64,000 nt of DNA from Earliella scabrosa (taxonomy: Eukaryota > Basidiomycota > Agaricomycetes > Polyporales > Polyporaceae): assembly GCA_022605405.1 (NCBI GenBank), contig JABYQQ010000005.1, positions 1-64,000 on the forward strand. Direction: 5' to 3'. Below the pieces are notes generated by a model. It made no database searches and had not been told where the DNA came from. It saw only the letters and a list, made by a program, of their open reading frames with translations. The position numbers were made by a program, and so were the translations under genes. Position 1 is the first letter of the stretch. Every line of letters starts with the position of its first letter. Shown here piece by piece: positions 57,072 to 64,000 of the stretch.

Positions 57072-57082
57072 CATATATAATA
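57072..57082 (-). promoter_or_regulatory. TATA-like element before TMEM135-like copy B
   Basis: The minus strand reads TATTATATATG, 20-30 bp before the ATG at 57052. At that distance transcription could start beyond the first ATG, favouring the Met at 56969. Confidence 0.35.
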
Positions 57083-57172
57083 GCCAGAGGATGCGGCCGC
57101 CGGCCAGAAAAGGCGTAGTCGGGGGAGGCGACGCGGGGAACGTTGGGGTTGGGCCGGACGAGCTGTGGGGCA

Positions 57173-57180
57173 GTCTGGGG
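57173..57180. repeat. Left target-site duplication of the MITE
   Basis: GTCTGGGG directly before the left inverted repeat; identical to 57534-57541. Confidence 0.85.
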
Positions 57181-57533
57181 AGGACCCCCGACAATACACC
57201 AAAATCCCTGAGGCTCAATTCGGACAATTTGGGGCGATTCGGACACGGATGCCTGATGCTTACCCCCCTGTTTTGGACCCAACATCGTGGCCAGGTCTGG
57301 TGCCAGGCGCCCGGATATCGGACAAAATGATGACACCAGAGGTGGGTAGACGCTCTCCGGAGGCCCGCTCCGGCCGCCACGAGGGCGTCTAGTGGAAAAA
57401 TTACCGTATAAGGAAGGAGACTGGTGCCATAATTCGGACCTGGCGACCCCTCCTGGAGGCCTGATCTCACGGACAAATTTGACCGATTTTTCGGAACGAG
57501 GATCAGGGATTTTGGTGTATTGTCGGGGGTCCT
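57181..57533. mobile_element. 353-bp non-autonomous hAT-like MITE
   Basis: The ends form perfect 31-bp terminal inverted repeats (57181-57211 and 57503-57533, beginning AGGACCCCCGACAATACACC). The element is flanked on both sides by the same 8-bp sequence GTCTGGGG (57173-57180 and 57534-57541), a target-site duplication of the length hAT transposases make. Inside the repeats the arms stay imperfectly complementary for about 20 bp more. It has no coding sequence of its own. The insertion lies 128 bp upstream of TMEM135-like copy B. Confidence 0.88.
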
Positions 57534-57541
57534 GTCTGGGG
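57534..57541. repeat. Right target-site duplication of the MITE
   Basis: GTCTGGGG directly after the right inverted repeat; identical to 57173-57180. Confidence 0.85.
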
Positions 57542-57927
57542 TGGCCCGGTTCCAATCAGGACGCGTTCAGCCAGCACGCCTCCGGTGACCTCACCGTCAA
57601 TTATCACGCGCCTCCGCGGCTTTCCGGCGTCCAACCGCATTCCGCCTCTTACGCGTCCACTCAAAATCGCAAGCAAATGCTGTGATCCGCACTATATCCG
57701 GCTAGTATGTAGGTCAATGTTAGGCTATGGTCTGAGGCCTTGGTATGACATCCATATATCGAGAAGGGAGCGACTCTCCAAACGGTAAACGAGACGCTGA
57801 TGTGCACTTCAAGTTTGTTCTCAGGTTGGAGCAAGACAGTTGGATGCAAATACTGAAGACAGACACAGATCAAAGTCAACATCCGCAGTCGAGCAGGGTT
57901 GCAAGATTACTCTTCGGGACAGCGTCC
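57542..57927. other. Intergenic between the MITE and F-box copy 3
   Basis: 0.39 kb, nothing recognised. Confidence 0.5.
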
Positions 57928-59002
57928 CTACACGTCCACTTTACAAGCTTTGAAATATACCTCGTCGACATCCCAGCATCCGCAATGTCCCTCCAGCCAT
58001 TCTCGCCAGGCCTGCCTCGCAGCATCTCCGTAGGCCCGCATCGGGAGGGGCCTCGATCGAGCAGGCAGCAGGGCCCACGGCCGAGTGGCCTTCTCATGCA
58101 CCTGAGACAGCGCTTCGAGGTAGTAACGATACGTCACCAGCGGAGTACCACACTTGAACGTCTGCGGTGGTCCGCCTGGCTTCACAATCAGGACCTCCAG
58201 GTTCTCGAACATAGGCTTGATATTGATGTCTGTCTCTCGAGCATCAGATATCCGCTGGGAGGGTGAGAGAGTGTGCCGGAGGCTCACCTCCCAGACGTTC
58301 TAATTCGCTCAGACCCCCGCTACGTTTGAGATCGGAAAGTCGAAGGTAACGTATGTTGGGCGCACACGCTGCCCAGCGGGCCAACTGAACCTCCGTCCCG
58401 GGGATTGCAGCGGAGAGATGGAGGTGTGTGAGGCGAGGTAGCAGCAGGGCTTGGGGCGAAGGACCCTCCTCATTTGCCCCAGAGGCCGACCGCACGAAGT
58501 CCCGCCAACTGCCAAATAAATGCAGCTCCCGGAGCTCCGGATAGCTGAAGGAGCCGAGATCGGGGAGATCGAGCTCATCGTCCGAATCTCGGTGCTTCCG
58601 CAGGACGAAAAAGGTCTGCAGGTCGGAGGAGACGAGCTCGAGGAGAGACTGTATGTCCTGCTTGTATTCTTGCCCCTCTGTGTCGTCCTCGCGTTTGCCC
58701 GTTCGAGCCCACTGTCGTTTGGCTGCAGCAAGGAACAGATGCCTCACTCGAGGTCTAGCGGACCCCGCGGCGTCCGCCTCGGCTCGCTGAGCTGCTGCAG
58801 CAGTGAAGGTGGACAGGAACCGCGAGACCTGGCGTGGGCGCGAGGCACGAAGCGCGACTGTGTTGAAGCGGACAGCGCGAGAAGCCGTCCGGACGAATTT
58901 GGAGACGCGCGAGAGAGCGCAGCCTGTATGCCCGTTGTCCGTGCAGGCAAGCTCGAAGATGGCTTCTAGGACCTCGACCGGTAAAGAGATGTTCCTGGTC
59001 AT
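57928..59002 (-). CDS. F-box/LRR-like protein, family copy 3
   Basis: Exons 58288-59002 and 57928-58235 (52-nt intron, phase 1) give 340 residues. It opens MTRNISLPVEVLEAIFELAC, continues CALSRVSKFVRTASRAVRFN, and has LRR-like strands FSYPELRELHLFG, LPRLTHLHLS and APNIRYLRLSDL. The C-terminal exon reads NLEVLIVKPGGPPQTFKCGT, then ATRPWALLPARSRP and WREWLEGHCGCWD. These pieces match copy 1 (VFIVEPGPPPP, ATRPWTLLPVSRA) closely, making copies 1 and 3 sister genes. The frame is open to 59326, but the ATG at 59002 matches the family's start. Presumed SCF adaptor. Confidence 0.85.
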
Positions 59003-59415
59003 ACGGCTGCCGTCTTCGGGCTCAACCTGACCGTGACGGGAAGCATGTACCTGCGACACAATGGAACATGGTTGGCGTGGAATTGATCGAATGAGAGACC
59101 CGTGAGATTCTGTATCTGCAGCGTACTTTCGCCTTCTTTCGCATTGCACTGGGTGTCGAGTGGGAGGGATAGGTAGGAGAATTGTTGGGCGGAAAGTAGA
59201 CTCGGAGATGGTGTAAGTTCGAAGTAGGGTGGTACGTAGCCGATGGCGGTGATCGCCGCAGTGTGACTCGGGCGTCAACTGAGCCCCGGCAACCAACCAC
59301 CGTCTTTTTTGTTTTGAATCAGACACTTATATCCCGCGTACTAAGTACAGGTGCGGCATGATTGTATGTACGTCCGCTGAGTGGCTGGTGACCAACCACC
59401 GTCACCAAAGAGCAA
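59003..59415. other. Intergenic between tandem F-box genes
   Basis: 0.41 kb; includes the promoter of copy 3. Nothing else recognised. Confidence 0.5.
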
Positions 59416-60486
59416 TCAACAGCTCGTCAGCCAGCAGCCAGGACCTCCACGCAGGCGATCTAGCCAATCTCGCCTTACAACCTCCTCCCACTCATGATCG
59501 CGCGCACCAGAAGGCTTCCAGTGCGCGAGCTGCTCGATAGGACAAGCTGAACTCTCATGTAGATCCTTGAGCCCCCTCAACAGGCGTCCATGAGCCATGT
59601 AGACGTTCGCATAAATATCGTTGCCAACGTCCAGTGCCGGGCGCGGGGCCAGCTTGGGCTCTATCAAGAGCTGCACCAGGGAGGGGAGCTTTGAACTCTC
59701 CGGCGCTGGGAGCACCGTGATCAGCTTAGAATACCAGAAGACTCGGATTTCGCGTCACATACCAACTAACGCCTTCAAGTCGTCAGAAACTTCACCAAGA
59801 TTCGAGAGGCGGAGGTGCGTAATATGAGGCGCGCGTCCATCGTCCGCCCAACGAAGAATCTCATCGCATAACCCGTCCGAGAGAAGCAGGTGTAACCGAG
59901 CGAGGCGTGGGTAGAAAGGAAGGACACAGTCGGCGCCGGGGTCGGGAATGAATGGGTCAGGGTTGGTGATCGTGAGCTCCTTCAGCACAGGAAAACCGGT
60001 GCACCTGATCGCCGGCAGCCTGGACAGCTTCGGCCGTCCTTGCGAATGGACCAGGGAGAGCGTGCGGAGGTCGGCGCCCACGAGCTGAATGAGCTCCGTC
60101 AAGTCAGCGATGTAGCACTCGCGTTCGAGCTCGACGGTCGCCTCCCATGATCCGTCGTATTCGTATTGCTTGTCACGAGTGTGGCGGCGTCGCCATTCCC
60201 CTCTGACCTCCTCCCCTTCGGCGGCGGAGATACAGAGGTGTCGGAGTGTCGGCAAGCGATCGCTGCCTGTACTCTGAGCAATCGCGCGCTCCTTCTGGAA
60301 GCAGCGGAGGAATTTGGCCAGCTGCTGCGCAGTACCCGAGACGAGGGATATCGAATGGAAGCGCCAGGTGCGGGACCTCGACCTGACAAGATGGGACACG
60401 AGTGACAGCGAACAGCCGGTGTATCCGCCGTCGACACATGCCAACCTGAAAATGGGTTCGAGCAATTCGACCGCGAGACGATGCAT
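59416..60486 (-). CDS. F-box/LRR-like protein, family copy 4
   Basis: Exons 59763-60486 and 59416-59705 (57-nt intron, phase 1) give 337 residues. It opens MHRLAVELLEPIFRLACVDG, continues CSLSLVSHLVRSRSRTWRFH, and has LRR-like strands FPVLKELTITNPDPF, YPRLARLHLL and APHITHLRLSNLG. The tail exon ends DWLDRLRGGPGCWLTSC, right at the conserved family tail with no extension. It is clearly the sister of copy 2 at 15.9-17.0 kb rather than of its tandem neighbour copy 3. Presumed SCF adaptor; the substrate-binding LRR part is the most variable. Confidence 0.87.
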
Positions 60487-60967
60487 GCTGCAAGAAAGTC
60501 ATTGAGAACATACAGCCAAGAAGAAAACAGCGCACATACAGCGGTCCGCGAGAGAAAGATTCCGAAGACGACAGTGGAATCGATAGCGATGGTGGTGGTG
60601 TGGTGGCGACGGCGAGGGTCGGCCTGTGTCCGGATATTGTCGAGTCAGCATAGCCACAACATGTCAGAAGAATCCATGATGAAAACCATCCTGGTCGCAC
60701 GGTCGGGGCAGGGAAGAACGTTGCGCACGACATACGATTGGGATAGTGCGAAGAACTAGATAGGTCCAAGGACTACTACAATGCTACTTATAATGACTGA
60801 TGATGCGAGTCCATTCAATGCAACGAGAGAGGGGAGATGGAGAGTGGTCAGGATAGCTAGGGATGAGGATGTCCATTGTCAAAGTAGATGTCCGAGCGCG
60901 TCGTCACCATATACAGCCAGTCCAAAGCGATAGAGCGAAAGTGAACATGAGGGAGCAAGTATACTGT
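60487..60967. other. Intergenic between F-box copy 4 and the chitin synthase 3' end
   Basis: 0.48 kb; nothing recognised. Confidence 0.5.
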
Positions 60968-63900
60968 CTATGACTGAGAAAGGATGTTGTCGATTGCATC
61001 GTTCAAGAACTGCTTCTTCCCAGACAGATCTGCCTTGGGGAAGCGCGCCTGCATCGCTTCACGGGCAGTCCTGCAGTCGAGGAGTTCGGTCAGTAACTGA
61101 CTAGTAACTGCAGAACGATACACTCACTTTTTCGTGACAGTCATGAGATCCTGCGTGCTCAGATACGCCCTCAGCGCAGTGATGAGCTCCTCGTCGGTTG
61201 GATCCGTGTTCATACTGGGACCACCAGCGAATGGGTTCACAGTGGTAGCGAGCGAGAAGGTCGACATTGGCCGTTGCATGCCCGGTGCCATTGGTGGTGC
61301 AAATCCGCCCTGCGAGCCATGAATATCGCCACCGCCGAACATGTTCAGGTTCGTCATGACGGTGTTACGAGGTGCATTGGGCATCATGCCATACACACTA
61401 CCTGTGGCCTGGTAGGGCATAGCAGCGGGCATCGCCATTCCACCGCCGTAGTCAGAGCCGTGGACGGACCCCGAGGCACCGAACGGCATGAAGGGGAGGG
61501 TAGGAAGGCCGAACTGCGATGGCGCGCCACCATAGTGAGACAGGTTGCTCTGCGAGTTGTTTCCATGGTATGTCGAGCCTTGTGGGTTCGTGAGGTTCGT
61601 GTCCCTGTAGTAGTCTCCGGCTTGTGACGGGTGAACGCTCGGGGCCCGAGACCCAGGACCACGCGACCTGTGCGCAGAAGGTGCCTTGCTGTGGTAGCCA
61701 GTCTCATCGGAGTGACGCGACCCAGTCTCCCAGGCTTCCGCCTCGTACTCTGCATTCGGCTGTTAGTTCGAATCTCGTCGCAAGCAGTAAGTTATCCGCA
61801 ACGCACCGCTGAACTTCTTGAGAGGGATCATGCTCTCGTCGTACTTCTCGTCGTCGTTCATGATGACCTTCTTGTTGTTACCCTCGCCAATGACCAGACG
61901 AGTGTTACCCCAAGAGAAGTCGTCCATGCACCAGAACGCATACACGGGAAGGAAGAAACTGTACACTGGGTACCTGCAATGATTGTCAAGTCGCGGTAGA
62001 CATGGAGCATGGTCGAGGAACTTACGAGAGCAGGTAGACAACCATCCATCCAATAAGCATGAACTCGCGCTTCAGCAAGAAGATCAAAGCCTGGAGAAGT
62101 ATAGATGAGCATCGAGCGATATTATACAGTGAACGATGTAGACTCGCCTGTAGACCGTATACGGCTGCTATCATGATGAGCGACAGGATGGGGAACGCAG
62201 CCTTGCCGATGGCCACAACAACGATGAGATAGACAAGCTGTATGACTCATCAGTATGAGAGAATGATACAAGGAGGTTGGCGGGAATACCCACATAGACC
62301 ACCGTCGACGGAAGAATCAAGGTACCAAGCAGATCAATGAACACGAAGAACCGCATCGAGAAGCAGCAGAAGCCGAACAGCTCCGGGAGGAATACGAGCT
62401 CGCAAAGGTTGTGCACTGTCGAGTTGATCCACCGACGACGCTGCGAGAACAGCACGCGCCAAGATTCGGGGGCAATGGTGTGTGCTATAGCATCGGGAGT
62501 GAACTTCGTCCTGAACGTGGGGAAGTGCTTGAGAAGGAGCGTCGTCAGGTAACGATCTTCACCGAGCGAGAACAGGTTCTTCTTGTGCAAGGTGTCGACG
62601 AGGGGCTCCGCGTACTCTTCGATGACACGGTTCGAGATGATGATCGGGCGACCCTTGTCCGCGGTACGGATCCGGTACATCGAGAAACATCCGGGCAAAC
62701 ACGTCACCGAGCCGAACAAGCTCTCGAACGCCTTTGACAAGTGGTGCGAGATGTAGTATTCGTAGACCTAGGAACAACATGAGGTACGGCGATATGAAGA
62801 GGATCGTGTAAACGTACCTGGATCATTGTCCACCATGAACCTTCCTCATTGTCGAGCTTCGTCTCACCACAGATTCCAATGATACTCGAATCATCAGCCG
62901 TGCACGCGACCAGCCGGTTCAGCGAGTCTGGGGTAACCGTCTGCATAATAAAGCTCAGTGGGTTGGCTCGATAGGTATGCGAATCAAACCTCACCGTATC
63001 GGCATCAACTGTGAAGATGTACTCGTAGAATGCTGGGTCGATACCAATGACGTTGCGCATCTGGTGATAAATCTCCAGCTCGAGCGGCGCCATCGGAGCA
63101 TCGAAGTGGACCCTGTTGAGGTACTGCATGACGAGGATTTGACTGTCACGCTTCCCTCGGTTACCGGGCTTGGTCCGCTCTGTTGGCTTGCCGACCTTCA
63201 CGACGACGATGTATCTACAGAAGTGGTGAGACACTACGCTGCTGCTGGTATGACATAAACATCTACTCACGGAACCACGTGCCCCTCGAACTCGTAGAGG
63301 CCGGAATAGACCTTCCCGTAGTTCAGCTGACGGGAGCCTTCGCCGATAGCCTTGTACAACAGCGGCTCGGGGTCAAGCTTAGGGTCGACACCGAGGACAT
63401 CGAGGACGATACGAGGAGTCGTGCGGTCGTTCCCAGTACCGATGATGTTGCCATCGCAAATGATGAAGATCAGCTTGCGCTTGTCATCGTAATTGAGGGC
63501 TGCTAGCGAGTCAATGGTACGCCGGAGCGACTCCTCGCCTTCCGTGTAACAAGGAACCTGGCACAGCACGAACTTGTCCAACATCTCGGGGTTACGCTTC
63601 GGCGCCAGCTGGAGTGCGGCCAAGACTGATGGACAGGGTGAGCTTCTGTCTAGTCAACAAAACATATGCACTTACACTTGACTCCAACCGAGACCATCAG
63701 GATGATTGAGATGACGAGTAGCAAGATGTTCTGGACCCGGCAGCGCGGCGAGTCGCGGAAGTCGGGCTTTCCCTGGAAGAACAAGTTGCTCATGCAGTTC
63801 AAGTTCTGAGCGCGCTTTTCAGGTTCGAGCGAGTTGAGAATTCGGTTCAGCGACTCCGTGATGTCCTGTCCAGGTTGTTGTTGGAAGAGCGTCACGAGGT

Positions 63901-63992
63901 CCTCGTCGAGGAAGTTGAACTGGCTGTCCAGCGAAGCAGTGTACACGTAGTCCGTCAGGTCGTAGACGGAGTCGTCATAGATCGCCCACAAC
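60968..63992 (-). CDS. Class V chitin synthase, C-terminal part (5' cut by window edge)
   Basis: About ten exons run from the right edge to TAG at 60968; an acceptor at 63993 shows that more exons lie beyond. From the N-terminal side: a cytochrome-b5-like segment ([20 protein letters not shown]), a membrane helix ([18 protein letters not shown]), and the GT2 chitin synthase core with [41 protein letters not shown] and QRRRW. Several membrane helices and SWGNTR follow. The C-terminus has a Gly/Met-rich linker and a DEK-C domain ([38 protein letters not shown]). Cytochrome-b5-like plus DEK-C marks class V, which normally also carries an N-terminal myosin-like motor; that part would lie to the right of the window. 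It makes chitin from UDP-GlcNAc at hyphal tips and septa. All catalytic motifs seen are intact. Confidence 0.93.
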
Positions 63993-64000
63993 CTGAAATG

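Noticed and set aside
57542..57690. Possible second transposon fragment after the MITE
   Set aside because: No inverted or direct repeat pairs with it, and it looks like ordinary intergenic sequence.
1..64000. CRISPR arrays, bacterial operons, tRNA or rRNA genes
   Set aside because: No regularly spaced repeats, ribosome-binding-site-led operons or cloverleaf-type sequences were seen; intron density shows a eukaryotic nuclear genome.

Overview
The window is nuclear DNA of a filamentous basidiomycete, most likely an agaricomycete. The evidence is GC-rich sequence, genes broken by many 50-80 nt introns with GT(G/A)NGN donors, dense packing on both strands, families expanded in mushroom-forming fungi (F-box/LRR-like, NTase-like, MYND), and a class V chitin synthase. 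There are no bacterial-style operons, CRISPR arrays or recognisable tRNA/rRNA genes. Exon joins below were worked out by hand from splice signals, reading phase and family similarity.

Layout. 1-12 kb is accessory and fast-evolving. It holds a highly diverged ribonucleotide reductase large-subunit paralogue that has lost its catalytic residues (cut by the left edge), an NTase-like protein, a divergent pair of bZIP-like genes, a weak MYND-like gene, and the first F-box gene, which has no visible start codon. 12-17 kb holds a long coiled-coil/proline-rich protein and the second F-box gene. 17-46 kb is a conserved housekeeping block: NUP98 (no NUP96 part), head-to-head with RNA polymerase I subunit RPA135; a large protein with an H2A-like histone fold; a low-complexity protein running into (and possibly fused with) a C2H2 zinc-finger protein; NDUFAF5 (complex I assembly) tail-to-tail with TRM10 (tRNA m1G9); an acyl-protein thioesterase; THYN1 (EVE domain); and PSY2 (PP4 regulatory subunit 3). 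46-51 kb holds a WHI3-type RNA-binding protein and a small tail-anchored protein. 51-57 kb holds two tandem TMEM135-like membrane proteins. 57-60.5 kb holds a 353-bp hAT-type MITE and two more tandem F-box genes. 61-64 kb is the 3' part of a class V chitin synthase cut by the right edge.

The housekeeping genes work in separate pathways: nuclear pore, rRNA transcription, tRNA modification, mitochondrial assembly and phosphatase signalling. They are linked by close head-to-head or tail-to-tail packing rather than by shared function. A recurring theme is micro-exons (12, 12, 16, 20, 22, 25, 27 and 30 nt), two GC-AG introns, and a stop-free 54-nt intron inside an RRM. These features would mislead automatic gene calling.
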